A stretch of DNA of 64,000 bases, taken from Astragalus membranaceus. Its lineage: Eukaryota > Streptophyta > Magnoliopsida > Fabales > Fabaceae. Below are positions 8,978 to 20,261 of the stretch, piece after piece. The notes beneath the pieces are model-generated. The model had not been told where the DNA came from. It worked only from the letters and a program-made list of their open reading frames with translations, and searched no databases. The position numbers and the translations under genes were made by a program. The DNA lies in contig CM076846.1 in NCBI GenBank assembly GCA_039519185.1, positions 69,736,666 to 69,800,665 on the forward strand, given 5' to 3'. Numbering within the stretch: the first letter of the stretch is position 1; the number at the start of each line of letters is the position of its first letter.

Positions 8978-9902
8978 CGAAGGCGCTGGACCAGCTGAAG
9001 ACCGCTCTACTGCAACCACCTGTACTGACAACACCAGAGCCAGGAGAAGCTTTGTACCTCTACCTAGCAATCACCGACGAGGCGATGACCGCAGTATTGG
9101 TACAGGAAGGCAACTCCAAGCAAAATCTCATTTATTTCATCAGAAAAGCCCTTCATTGTCCTGAGCTCAGGTACCAGAAGATTGAAAAGTTGGCCCTAGC
9201 GCTAGTTGGGGCCGCTCGAAAATTAAGGGCGTATTTTGTGGCCCATCAGATCGTCTTAAGGACGGACCAACCCATACGTCAAATCCTCCACAGACCGAGC
9301 CTAGCAGGAAGAATGATAAAGTGGGCGATCGAGCTCTCGGAGTTCGGCGTCAAATATGAACCCAGGTCGGCCACTAAAGCTCAATCATTGGCCGACTTTC
9401 TTGCCGAGATGACCCCGATCCCTGAGACGATAATGCCAGTTTGGACCTTACATATCGACAGCTCGTCAAACAGCCAAGGCAGTGGGGCGAGCTTGAATCT
9501 TGAAAATGCCGAGGGAACGACTATTGAAGTGGCTTTGACGTTCTCATTTTCAACATCCAACAACCAGGCAGAGTACGAAGCATGTATTGCTGGACTCTTG
9601 CTTGCCCGCGAGTTCAACGTAAAGAGGGTGGAGCTGCTCTGGGACTCACTCCTGGCAGTGTCCCAAATCAAAGAAGTGTTCGATGCCAAGGGCGTGATCT
9701 TGCAAAGGTATCTGGCAAGAGTGAGAGAACTACTTGGGCAATTTGAATACGCAGAGATAAAACACGTCCCACGATCAGAAAACACTAGGGCGGACATATT
9801 ATCAAAATTCGCCAGTACGAAAAACCCTGGGAATCATAGAAGCGTGATTCAGAAAGTTCTAACTCAACCCAGCGTACGACTTGATATCGCCCTAACTATC
9901 TA
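8978..9902 (+). pseudogene. Tat-lineage gypsy pol: RNase H plus second (archaeal-type) RNase H
   Basis: The frame begins inside the region linking reverse transcriptase to RNase H (ALDQLKTALLQPPVL-like) and runs without a stop to 9900. The first RNase H shows LYLAITDEAMTAVL, then EKLALALVGAARKLRAYF and VLRTDQPIRQIL. A connecting segment leads to a second RNase H (RVT_3) with HIDSSSNSQGSGA, NNQAEYEACIAGL, WDSLLAVSQI and RSENTRADILSKFA, keeping all acidic positions although the usual DGSS has become DSSS. The dual RNase H is diagnostic of the Tat lineage of Ty3/gypsy. The reverse transcriptase proper, protease and gag are missing upstream. The fragment joins a MITE-like repeat at 8977 without an LTR, so the 5' side was lost by deletion or rearrangement. 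Confidence 0.9.
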
Positions 9903-9905
9903 GAT

Positions 9906-10757
9906 GATTACTGGATCGACCCTATCCTCAGATACATCAGAGACGGAGAAGAACCAGGCGACCGTAAAAAAGCAGCCTTGATACGTAGGCGAGCGGCATC
10001 TTTCTCGATACTTGAGGGAAAGCTGTTTCGAAGAGGATTTTCATTGCCACTCTTGAAAGGCCTCTCACCAGAGGAGACTAGTTATGTCTTAAGGGAGATA
10101 CATGAGGGGATATGTGGAAACCACCTCAGAGCCCGAGCTTTAGAAAAAAAGGCATTAAGAGCTGGATACTACAGGCCGACAATGGAGGACGATGCGAAAA
10201 AGTTAGTAAAGAAATGTGACAAGTGCCAGCGACACGCAGACATTCATGTCGCACCCCCGGTCGAACTAAACAGCATGACTGCGCCATGGTCGTTCGCATG
10301 GTGGGGGATCGACCTCTTGGGTCCGTTTGCAGTTGCTCCTGGGAAATTCAAATACTTGGTCGTTGCGGTGGATTATTTCACCAAATGAGTTGAACCCGAA
10401 CCTCTGGCAACCATCATATCCAGGAACTGTTTAAAGTTTTTCAAGAAAAACATCCTCACCCGTTTCGGGATTCCTGAAGTATTGGTCTCAGATAACGGTA
10501 CCCAGTTTACGGATAAAAACTTTCAAGAGTACCTGACCGAACTGGGAGTAAAGCAGCGCTTCACCTCAGTTGAGCACCCCCAGACCAACGGCTAGACAGA
10601 GGCCGCCAACAGAGTGATCTTACGCGGGCTGAGAAGGCTGTTAGACGAGGCAAAGGGAAAATGGGCAGAAGCACTCCCACACGTATTATGGGCGTACAGG
10701 ACAACCCCCCACTCTACCACTGGCGAGTCTCCTTTCAACCTAGTCTATGGCACTAGG
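9906..10757 (+). pseudogene. Tat-lineage gypsy integrase, two stops, 3'-truncated
   Basis: From about 9978 the frame encodes a zinc-binding HHCC domain (HEGICGNH...CDKCQRH) and the DDE core: GIDLLGPF (first D), LVSDNGTQFTD (second D), and HPQTNG-TEAANR (third, E). A TGA at 10386-10388 (TK-VEPE) and a TAG at 10594-10596 break it. The reading ends at SPFNLVYGT near 10753, where unrelated sequence begins. Integrase would join cDNA ends to chromosomal DNA. It continues in register with the RNase H unit upstream and belongs to the same element, here called D. Confidence 0.88.
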
Positions 10758-10996
10758 CAAATGTCTGGTTCACGTGATAGCATGGGGGAGAGGATTCAAT
10801 CCTTAATAGCTTTACTTTATTGAATTTACAAACGTTATCTCACGGTTACTATAATTCAACTTAATTCTATTGTTTACGTCTAAGAATTGATAACTTGCCT
10901 ATTGATAACAACGTGCAATCCCTGTGGATACGACTTGGTTCTTACCGTTTTTACTATTACTTGCAACGTTTCGGTACACCTGCCGAATCTCCAACA
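10758..10996 (+). mobile_element. Fragment of another LTR or 5' leader
   Basis: The stretch contains CAATCCCTGTGGATACGACT, a CTATTACTTG word and a GGTACACCTGCCG word, a pattern met near the 3' end of LTRs or leaders of Athila/Tat-type gypsy elements. It ends CTCCAACA exactly where SIRE LTR sequence begins. Its parent element is not otherwise visible. Confidence 0.35.
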
Positions 10997-11779
10997 GTAA
11001 TCAATCGATCACTCATTCCTATTTTCCAAGACAAGAATCGATTCAGTATCATATGCTTTTCAAGTAATTAATCGATTCCTAAAATCATTCAACGGTCATA
11101 CTTTAGCTAAGTATATAAATAGGGCTTAGTGTTTCTCAGAAAAACACAACCCATTTTTACGCTTACGCTGAAATGCAAAACTCAAAAACCCTAGCACACA
11201 CGCTTTTGTTCTTCACATACTTTTCATCTGTCAGAGCTGATTTCTCTCAAGGGTTAGAGTTGGGTTGGGGATCTTCAAGTCGTGTAATCTGCCTTCATAA
11301 GAGGTATTTTGGTTTTTCAAGTTGTATTTGTTTTACGTTGTATTTGGTACTAGAGAGTGGGGGTATCTCTCTAGGGTTGTTCACAGTACTAGGGAGTGGG
11401 GTATCTCTCTATGGTTATTGGTTGTAACAAGGGTGGGGTATCTCTTGTTGTTGCTGTTGTGGTAGATATGAGGGCCTTTCATAGGTGAGGTATCCGAGGA
11501 GAAGAGTGTCTGAGTCTGTAAAGGTTTTCAAAGCACCTGTAAGCATTGTTGTGTTTAGTGGAAAATCTCACAAGGGTGTGAGGACTGGACGTAGGTCACT
11601 AGGAGGCGACCGAACCAGTATAAAAATCTCTGTGTTCTTTACTACTTTGTTTTCAGTTTTTCGCTTCCCGTTAATTCGTTCCATAAACCTGCGCGAAAAT
11701 CAATCAAGTCGTTAAAGGGGTCTTAAATTTTTAAAATCTCAATTCACCCCCCTCTTGAGACTGAAGCCAACTGGCAACA
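10996..11779 (+). mobile_element. SIRE-type copia, 5'-truncated first LTR
   Basis: It matches the middle LTR from its AGTAATCAATCG word (about 15375) to the end GGCAACA, so roughly the first 690 bases are missing. It keeps a TATA box (11112-11120) and, downstream, several GAGTGGGG-TATCTCTCTAGGGTT units that vary in number between the LTRs. The LTR ends at 11779, followed at once by the primer binding site. Confidence 0.85.
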
Positions 11780-11781
11780 AG

Positions 11782-11793
11782 TGGTCTCAAAGC
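11782..11793 (+). promoter_or_regulatory. Primer binding site (tRNA-iMet type), diverged
   Basis: TGGTCTCAAAGC, compared with TGGTATCGAAGC at the same place in the second internal region (21074-21085). Plant copia elements prime on initiator methionine tRNA with TGGTATCAGAGC. Confidence 0.75.
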
Positions 11794-11831
11794 TAGACTC
11801 TTGTATAAAGGGCCTAGAAACTTCAAGAGAA

Positions 11832-13453
11832 ATGACTTCAAGTTGGTCTACGCAAGAGGGTGCATCTCTTACCCGTCCTCCGGGATTCAACGGGGAAGAC
11901 TATGCATATTGGAAAGAAAGAATGAAAATATTCATAGAAGGGGTAGATATAGATATCTGGGATGCTGTGGAAAATGGACCTTTTGTTCCCACGCACATGG
12001 TAAATGGCGCACTCACAGTGAAAGAAAAAAATGAATGGACGGATAATGATAAAAGGAAAGTTCAACACAATTTGTGTCAAGAACATTATCACTTCCGCAC
12101 TTAGTCCCGATGAATTTTTTTGAGTGTCAAATTGTAAAACTGCTCAAGAAATGTGGGACAACCTTCAAGTCACTCATGAAGGTACTGGTGAGGTAAAAAG
12201 AGCAAGAACTAATACTCTCATCCGGGAATATGAATCAAGGAGAATCGATACAAGAAATGCAAAAGAGGTTCACTCACATAGGGAAGAAATTGGGCTCATT
12301 AGGAAAATCGTTTCCTCCCGAAGACCTGATCAACAAAGTGTTGAGATGCCTAAACAGAGAATGGCAACCAAAGGTAACTGCGATAACTGAATCAAGAAAT
12401 TTTGCTACGATGACTCTTGCCACCCTGTTTGGAAAACTACTAGAGCACGAGTTAGAGCTCACTCGTCTAGCAGAGCATGAACAAAAAGGCAAGAAAAAGA
12501 AAAGTTTAGCTCTCAAGGCTTCTAGTTCAAATCCATCTGATGATAGTGATGATTCAGAAAATAAGGATGATGAAGACGATGAGAATATGAATCAAATGGT
12601 TAAAAAATTCAAAAAGTTCATGAAAAGGAAAAGGTCACCCAAAAAGAATTCTTCATCCAAAGGAGTCTCAAGCAAGGAAAACTTGTCAAGTCCACCAACT
12701 TGCTACGAATGTGGTAAATCCGGACACATGACGATGGAGTGCCCGAACCTACAAAGAAAATTGTCAAAGTTTAAGAAAAAGGGGTCCAAAGGAAACAATG
12801 GTAGAAAAGCCTACATAGCATGGGAAGACAATGACATGAACTCATCAGATAATTCAGAAAGTGAAAAAGCTCAAGTTGCTCCCATGGCCGACCACGACAG
12901 TGAAAATGAAACTGATGTATATTCTAACTCTGACACTTCAAAAAATGCATATGATGAATTACATGAGGCATTTCTTGAATTGCATAATGATTCTGTAAAA
13001 TTAGCTAAGGCATTAAGTAAATCTAAGAAAACTAATGCTCATCTTCAAAATGAAGTTAATGCTTTAACAAAGGAAAAATTAGAGCTTAGAAAAGAAAATG
13101 ATGATCTTGTTTATTTTAAGGCAAATTATGTATTTGATAAGTGTACAGAACATGAAAAGAAAATCCATGAGCTTGAATGGACATTAGGAAAAATGTGCGT
13201 ACAAAACAAACCACATGTGCATCCTAGGCCACAAAGAAACACTTCCATAAAAAGAAATTTGCATTATAGGCCTAAGTTCACTACTAGTCCATATATTAGA
13301 TGCTATTACCATGCCAAACTAGGACATACTGCATCTGTTTGCATGGCTAGAGGAAGACAAGTTTTGAAAAAGGTATGGGTTTCCAAAGAAACTATACCAT
13401 GTACTAACCCACAAGGACCCAAAGAAATTTGGGTACCAAAACTTTCAACTTGA
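11832..13453 (+). pseudogene. SIRE copia gag, copy 1, frameshifted
   Basis: The ATG at 11832 opens MTSSWSTQEGASLTRPPGFN, typical of SIRE-type gag. Against the intact copy at 21214 this one lacks 2 bases near 12070 and 14 bases near 12230, so the frame is broken twice. From 12230 it is open for 407 codons: capsid-like helices (ESIQEMQKRFTHI), a basic/acidic linker, a zinc knuckle CYECGKSGHMTMEC, a coiled-coil segment (LHEAFLELHNDSVKLAKALS), a second knuckle-like RCYYHAKLGHTASVC that has lost its second Cys, and the ending IWVPKLST. Gag packages the RNA genome in virus-like particles. The gene stops where pol would be expected to start. Confidence 0.88.
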
Positions 13454-14673
13454 TCTCGTTGCAGGTATGCTTCAAGGTATGGTGGCAGATTGATACCTTG
13501 ACAGCAGAGACTCAAAGCACATGACTGGAGACGCAACAAAGTTCTTAACACTCACCCCCGAAAAAAGCAGTCATGTGACTTGTGATAACAACAATAGAGG
13601 AAAAATCACCGGTGAAGGTTAGATTGGAAAAGTTTTACTCACCTCGATTGAAAATGTGCTTAATGTAGAAGAACTTAAGAATAGTTTATTAAGTTTTAGT
13701 AAATTATGTGATCAATGAAATAGGTAATCCCTAATCTTGGTTCATGAATCATTGAGAACAATATTTGTAAGGCATGTCAGAATAATAGGAAACAACACAA
13801 AGTATTCTGGTCAACTCTCTAGGACTGAGCATATAGAAATTAGATATCACCTTCTTAGAGTTTTTGGTTATTGGTTAGAAAGGCGATAGTGTGATTGAGT
13901 TAGTTGGTATTTTCACAAATCCATTGCAAAAGAAAACTTGGTTCTTCGTTCATTCAAATGAGTTTCGATTAAATGTTTCTCAAGTGATTTTATAAGAAAT
14001 GTGAATTTAAGTGAAATTGTGATTTGTAAATTTCTGCGTGCTCAAGAAGCGATTTCTAAAGCGGTTAAAGTGCTCTTTTGTTCCTTGAAATCTATTTTGC
14101 TCCTGTCATAGTCAATTGCTAGCTCTGTTATTTTTTTAAATCGATTTTTCTCCTGCTATAATACATGCTCACAATCGGTTTTTTACCTAAAATAAATTTT
14201 CTCCCAAAACTCTACTTCCCTTGATCATATTCTGGCTGCCATCACCAACTTTCAAACTAAGCAGCGTGAAATGTATGAAGCTTAAACAAGAATTTGCTGC
14301 CTTAAAATAGTTGCTTAACAGATTTTGAGACTCATGTTGGCTTTTACTTGTTCTGATGAAAGATTCTCTTCATGGTATCGAATATGATTTTTTTGGTTTT
14401 GATGATTATTTATTTTTATAAATCTGCAATGGTTCATTTACCTTGTCAAATAGCTGTGTTGTTCGATTCGCAAACTATGTCTCACAATCACCCTTTTGAT
14501 CGTGACAAAAAGGGGGAGAAATATATATAGGATTGATATAGAATTGTCATTTTGCATCTAATCATTGAGATAGGGGGTGCATCAAGTGGGGGGAAGTCCT
14601 GTCGTATATCATGCATTATTTTGTTTGATGAACTAACCTCCCACCCAAAGATGAGTAAAGTTTTGTCTTCATA
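13454..14673 (+). pseudogene. Remnant of SIRE pol: protease edge and RNase H tail, most of pol deleted
   Basis: After gag, 13480-13700 reads in shifting frames as the region around the copia protease (SKHMTGDATKFL, KSSHVTC, NRGKITGEG). Near 13770-13800 a few residues of the pre-integrase zinc region (NICKACQ) appear, and 13815-13980 jumps to the last part of RNase H (IEIRYH, then IFTNPLQKK, normally TKPL). Integrase, reverse transcriptase and most of RNase H are missing. 13990-14670 is untranslated. The same joins are present in the second internal region, so this deletion predates the array. Confidence 0.75.
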
Positions 14674-14687
14674 AAAAAGGGGGAGAA
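14674..14687 (+). promoter_or_regulatory. Polypurine tract
   Basis: AAAAAAGGGGGAGAA immediately precedes the LTR start TGTGGTTATATTGC. It primes plus-strand DNA synthesis. The same tract is at 35619-35632. Confidence 0.85.
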
Positions 14688-14986
14688 TGTGGTTATATTG
14701 CTTTTGCAGGTTCGATTTTGATGATGATGCGTTTGAAGTCAAAATGACAAGCAGGTTAGGTTTTGATGTTGTGTTCAAAGCAGAAAATGGCAGAGTGGAA
14801 ATCCTAGGCAAACAAGACTCAAGAAGTAAGGGTAGTCTCTAGGGTTTGGGTCGTGTCTTAGGATATTTTGTAAGCCGCTTCTGAGTGTCAGCTCATCTCA
14901 CAGTTTCATGGCCTTCACAGTTTTCAAAATGCATGCATGTACATAGGTAAGGCATGTAACATAAAAACTATTTTATGAAAGTGAGA

Positions 14987-15456
14987 AATCGATTCATGCT
15001 TTCTTCCATAAAGCCAAGAATCGATTTCCAACTCTTCTTAAAAGACAGAAATCGATTTCCAACTCATTTCCTAAAGACAAGAATCGATTCCCATACTGTT
15101 TCAAAAGCCAAGAATCGATTCCTAGCATTTCTCATAATACCAAAATCGATTTCCTACTCTATTTCTAAAGTGAAAAATCGATTTCCTTCTTGTTTTCCAA
15201 AGCCATAAATCGATTTGCTTATTACTTAAATCAAGCAATGAATCGATTCATCAACTATCCTATTTCAAGCCAAGAATCGATTCATCTAAGCCCTAAATCG
15301 ATTTCTTTTCCTTTCTAAAAGCACTCAACGGTCATATTTTTAAGCTGATAATCGATTTCCTCTTCTTCCTTAAAAGTAATCAATCGATCACTCATTCCTA
15401 TTTTCTAAGACAAGAATCGATTCAGTATCCTATGCTTTTCAAGTAATTAATCGATT
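14987..15456. promoter_or_regulatory. Array of 15 AATCGATT palindromes, helically phased
   Basis: The palindrome AATCGATT (one instance AATCGATC) starts at 14987, 15019, 15050, 15082, 15113, 15144, 15176, 15208, 15241, 15275, 15296, 15350, 15382, 15415 and 15449. The usual step is 31-34 bases, with one step of 21 and one of 54. Text between the cores is only loosely conserved (AAAGCCAAG before, TTCCAACTC after). The TATA box follows 42 bases after the last site. This looks like an enhancer of the LTR promoter; the binding factor is unknown. Confidence 0.75.
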
Positions 15457-15490
15457 CCTAAAATCATTCAACGGTCATATTTTAGCTAAG

Positions 15491-15500
15491 TATATAAATA
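15491..15500 (+). promoter_or_regulatory. SIRE LTR TATA box
   Basis: TATATAAATA inside AGCTAAGTATATAAATAG, identical in all three LTRs (11112, 15491, 49130). Transcription would start about 30 bases on. Confidence 0.75.
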
Positions 15501-17402
15501 GAGGGCTTAGTATTTCTGAGAAAAACACAACCCTAGCACACACGCTTTTGTTCTTCACATACTTTTCATCTGTCAGAGCTGATTTCTCTCAAGGGTTAGA
15601 GTTGGGTTGGGTATCTTCAAGTTGTGTAATCTGCCTTCATAAGAGGTATTTTGGTTTTTCAATTTGTATTTGTTTTACGTTGTATTTTGTACAAGAGAGT
15701 GGGGTATCTCTGTAGGGTTGTTCCCAGTACTAGGGAGTGGAGTATCTCTCTAGGGTTGCTGTTGGCACTGGGGAGTGGGGTATCTCTCTAGGGTTATTGG
15801 TTGTAACAAGGGTGGGGTATCTCTTGTTGTTGCTGTTGTGGTAGATTTGAGGGCTCTTCATAGGTGGGGTAACCTAGGAGAAGAGTGCCTGAGTCTGTAA
15901 AGGTTTCCAAAGCACCTGTAAGCTTTGTTGTGTTTAGTGGAAAACCTCACAAGGGTGTGAGGACTGGACGTGGGTCACTAGAAGGTGACCGAACCAGTAT
16001 TAAAATTTGTGTTCTTTACTGCTTTATTTTCAGTTTTTCGCTCTCGTTAATTCGTTAAAGGGGTCTTAAATTTTTAAAATCTCATTTCACCCCCTCTTGA
16101 GTGTAACACCTCCAAAATAATTAACCGAATTATTTGGATGTTAACCCAATTGAAATAATTTAGTACTTAATTGGTAAAATTATTGAGTGCAAAAGATAAT
16201 TATTGGTTGTCTTAGGGTCGTTAACCGGTTAATTCGTGGCAAGGACGATTTAGAAACGAAATTAGAGATTAAGGGCAATGTGGTCATTTGACCACATTAC
16301 CACTTAATATATAATAAAAGAAAAGAAAAGAATTAAAAAAAGAAAGAAAGGAAGCGAGAGACAGAGAGGAGAAAGGAGAGAAAGAAGGGAAAAAGAAAGA
16401 ATGGGTTTGAGGGAAGAAGAGGAAAAATGGAGTACCAAGGTTCATCAAAACTTCTTCCTTCCAACACGAAAAATGATCAGCGTTTCTTCCTCTTCAATTT
16501 GGTACCCAATTCATCACTTACAACTCACTCACTCTCATCTTGCCATTTTTGAAATTCAAGATCAAAAATGGAGGTTTTGATGGTTCAAGCTCAAAGGAAA
16601 GCTTGAGACGGTGTTTAGGAGCGAATCCAAGGATGATTGATCGATGATTGAAGTTCGATTGGGAGATTGAAAGCTAGTGGGTGAGTTAGGGTTGAAAATC
16701 AAGATTTGAGATTTATGTGTGAATAGTGGCTGGAGCTTGAAGATGATGTATAGTGCGTCAAAGATGGCCCATGGTTGAACGGAAAGCTTTAGAAGCGGAA
16801 TTGAGCATCGTCGAAACGTAAAGTTTATGCGGGGAACGTTCGTGTGGTTATGTCGGAAAAGCGATTTCACGGAAAGTCTTAGCTATTTGTGATTTTCATC
16901 ACAATCGGTGAGTTTTACTCATGCTTAGGATTGTTCCGTTTTGAAATGAATATTACGTGTTTTGGGGTCGAAAGATTTTGAGTTGAAAACCGTTTATTTT
17001 GAATTTTAACGTATTTTGACATAAACAATATATTGTTGAAGTTTGTGTTTTTATTGATGTTTTATTCATTGATTGGCATGATTTGATGTGAATTGATTGC
17101 CGAGACATGTTGGCAGGTTGATAGTGTTAATGTTTCGGTTTGACGAGTGATTTTAAAGGCGTTTGGTCAAAAACCGTTAAATCGAACTATTAACGAATTT
17201 TGATAAAAACTAGCCCAAACTTGTTTGGTTGAAGTGATTGATTGTTTTGTTGTAGATTGGACATGTTTTGGGGCTGTTTTAGTGTTGTGGTTAAGTTAGG
17301 AATCGAGCGAAACGAGTATCGGAATCGATCGGAAAGTGAATTTTCGTGAAAAAGGCCATTTTTGCAATGCTGTCAAATGCGCACGACCAGCGCGTCCCAG
17401 GA

Positions 17403-17490
17403 GCACGGACCGTGCGCCTCGCTCTGTTTCTTTTTTCCAAGATTGTTTCACAGGGAGCACGACCCGTGCGTATGGGAGCACGGACCGTGC
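17403..17490. repeat. GC-rich palindromes GCACGGACCGTGC
   Basis: GCACGGACCGTGC at 17403-17415 and 17478-17490, with a one-base variant GCACGACCCGTGC at 17457-17469. Each is self-complementary around a central base and could form a 6-bp stem. They stand out against AT-rich surroundings. Confidence 0.75.
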
Positions 17491-17793
17491 GCATGGTTCT
17501 GTCAAAATTTTACAAAGTGCCCGAAATGATTCCGTTTCGATTCCAATCCTCTTCTAAGCCTTTCCTTACCCTTTTCCACTGATATTGATGTTATAATTCC
17601 ATGATTTTGGCTATGTTTGAGAGGTTTATGAAAATGGTTTTGAGGTTATAAATGTTTCGAAAAACCGAAATATAGTATACGTGTGAGGACATGTTTTTAT
17701 CGAAAAGAAAGCAGACTATGAGTCCTATGTGATATTATACAACTGACGCGGGATGTTTATTAATTATTCATCTAAACCGGTCTATGATTCTTG

Positions 17794-17825
<32 letters not shown>

Positions 17826-17838
17826 ATATATATTATAT
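17794..17838. repeat. TA microsatellite
   Basis: Nearly pure TA dinucleotides with two TT interruptions. Confidence 0.9.
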
Positions 17839-18539
17839 CTAGTCGGGGTGACGACCCCTATGAAATAGCATACTAGGTGAGGGAAGTCATGAGCCCTTGA
17901 CCTAGGCCCCTTTGTTGTTATGTTTTGCCTTTGGGAATTGTACACATATTGGCTATGCGGGGTTCACCTAAGCTTGTGGTAGTTGGTGACGTGCTAAATA
18001 CTAAAAGGTTATGTTTGTAATTCACATAGAATTACCAGTTTATGTTTGTAATTCATTAATCAAATTACCAGTGAATATTTGCAATTCAATAACAGAATTT
18101 CCAGTTAATGGTTTTATAAAGAAACCGAGAGTGTGGTTAGGGGTCTCGGTAGAACTCACTGAGATTGTATCTCATTGTTTAAATGTTGTTGTTTTACAGA
18201 GAAACAGGGAAAGAGGAGATCCAAGAAGCACGAGTAGGTTGTACTCGGATGGTTGCTGAAGGCTTAGCTGTTGTGCTTAGTTTATGTTTTCCCATGTATT
18301 CCATGTATCACAACATTATCTATTTGTTTCCGTTTTTTGTATGATATTGAACACGGTAGTTTGCTGATGGTTAATGGTCAGGGAACCGTTATGGTCTTAT
18401 TTATTGATTAAGACTGTTTTGTTTTATTCAACAAAACATTATAGTGGTGTTCAGTATCTAAACAGGAAATAATATCTCTGATGTTTTAGGGATGGTGCAC
18501 TTGGGTATTTTTACTCGATAATAATACCGGGGTGTTAAA

Positions 18540-19243
18540 CTGGGATCGACCGACATCAGTTGTAGAGATCAGAAGTTTCTTGGGTCTAGCTAATTATTAT
18601 AGAAGATTTATTCATGGGTTCTCACAATTAGTTATTCCACTCACTCGGTTAACTCGTAAGGGTCAACCGTTCACGTGAGATGCCAATTGTGAAGAATGTT
18701 TTCAAGAGTTGAAGGTTCGGTTGACTTCTGCTCCAATCCTGATTCTTCCAGAGTCGTCTTTGGAATTCCAAATTTACAGCGATGCTTTTGGGAAGGGTTT
18801 AGGATGTGTTCTCATGCAGAATCAACAAGTGGTAGCTTATGCATCCAAGCAATTGAAGACTCATGAGGGGGAATTATCCGACTCTTGATTTGAAGTTGGC
18901 AGCTATTGTGTATGCACTCAAGATTTGGAGACATTACCTGTGTGGGTCTTGCTTCGAAGTCTTTAGTGATCGTAAAAGTTTAAAGTATCTGTTTGATCAA
19001 AAAGAATTGAATAACAGGCAGAGAAGATGGGTAGAATTTCTGAAGGGTTATGACTTCGAGTTGAAGTATCATCCAGGAAAGGCCAATGTTGTAGCTGATG
19101 CGCTGACTAGGAAATACATCCACATGGCAGAGATAATGACGCATGAAAAGGAATTGTTAGAGTCTGTTAGATCTAAGTCGGGGTACATCCATAAGTTTCC
19201 ACTTTGGTGGCGAGGTATTAGTTTGTTAACCTCTCCTTTGTGA
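18540..19243 (+). pseudogene. Gypsy reverse transcriptase C-terminus and RNase H, broken
   Basis: Begins mid-domain at DRPTSVVEIRSFLGLANYYR (thumb region of reverse transcriptase), then LTRKGQPFT, a TGA at about 18677, ECFQELKVRLTSAPIL and the RNase H entry YSDAFGKGLGCVLMQ. A frameshift near 18868-18885 is followed by an open stretch (18863-19243): LDLKLAAIVYALKIWRHYL, then FEVFSDRKSLKYLF, and RRWVEFLKGYDFELKYHPGK, and VADALTRK. That covers most RNase H motifs. Integrase is absent. Relationship to Tekay/Del chromoviruses is inferred from the YHPGKANVVADAL block. Confidence 0.85.
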
Positions 19244-20261
19244 AGGTTGACAATGAGATTGTATTATGAGATTCTGTTTGACAGGTCAAACGTGAATACG
19301 GATATGAAAGTGAGGTGACGGCTGACTGTTTTTCACATCAAAGGATTAATTGATGGATCTGTTTGCAAGTGACTGAGATTTCCGAAGTGAAGATTTGCGT
19401 GCGGCATGGTAGTTTTGAAAAATCATTTTGTGAAAACCCGCATGCTAAAGTCAATTTTGGGAATGAATCAAGAGGTTAATAAAACCTGATTGAGGAAAAA
19501 TCCTACGAAGGATTACTTAGGTTGAGGGGAAACTCTCAACGCTATTGACTAATTCAGAAAGGGATTGGGTGCGTCGTAGATAAATATATTGTGAGGAAAG
19601 TTACAATAGAGGAAAAAGGAGCTCTAGCTAAGTTCTGTTTGATAGTTGTTTTGAGAACAACTGAGATGATTTTCATTATTTTCAAATTTATTTGATGTCC
19701 TCACGGCTTATTTATACGAGTAAGGCCAAAGTTTTTAAAACCCTCCTTCCATCTTTTTGAAAAAGTTTTACCGTGACGACTTGGAAGCGAGTCAAGAAGC
19801 TTCACAAATGACTTTTCCGTCACATTTGTCAATGTGTACGAGAAGTGTTATGGATTTTTAGAAAATTTGTGGATCTCATTTTCAACATGTATTTTTATCA
19901 AGTGTCGTGCATTAAACACTTTGATTTAGATTAATTCAAGTTGAGGTGTAAACGAGAATAATTGGAATAGAGTTACGAAAGTGTTTTCAAATGTGGTACC
20001 AAGCCTATGTAGGCGGATGATGAGTTTCTCGTGTTGAGTCGTAACAAGAGAGTTCGGACTACAACCTTAGAGCGTTCTAGGGTAGTAGTGGATCATACTT
20101 AGAGATTGACGTGCTAACTTGGGAAGAGTTTCTACACCCAATTCGTTAATTCGAGATTGTTTCCAGTGAATTAAGATCTTTCTGAGAATGTCGATTCTCG
20201 GTTAGTCAATTATAAGACCTGACGAAATTTTGAGGACAAAATTCTTTCAAGTTGGGGAGAA
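19244..20261 (+). other. Degenerate 3' internal region of the Tekay-like element, with polypurine tract
   Basis: No domain survives that I can name; integrase and chromodomain should lie here and are lost or decayed. The end, TTTGAGGACAAAATTC then AGTTGGGGAGAA (20250-20261), is the polypurine tract before the right LTR. Confidence 0.6.

Larger units (their letters stand above)
16102..18539 (+). repeat. Left LTR of the Tekay-like element
   Basis: It starts TGTAACACCTCC and ends GGGGTGTTAAA (right LTR: AGGGTGTTACA). Inside are a purine-rich leader (16320-16430), palindromic GC-rich repeats (17403-17490), a TA microsatellite (17794-17838) and CCGAGAGTGTGGTTAGGGGT near 18130. The short ORFs seen in it have no family resemblance. 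Confidence 0.8.

Noticed and set aside
9381..9797. Minus-strand 138-codon ORF
   Set aside because: Shadow of the gypsy RNase H frame on the plus strand.
14987..15456. Regularly spaced repeats resembling a CRISPR array
   Set aside because: The repeated core is only 8 bases, spacers are partly similar, there are no cas genes, and the setting is a plant LTR.
17291..17582. Arg-rich ORFs of 67-78 codons on both strands
   Set aside because: They overlap GC palindromes in an LTR; no conserved domain.
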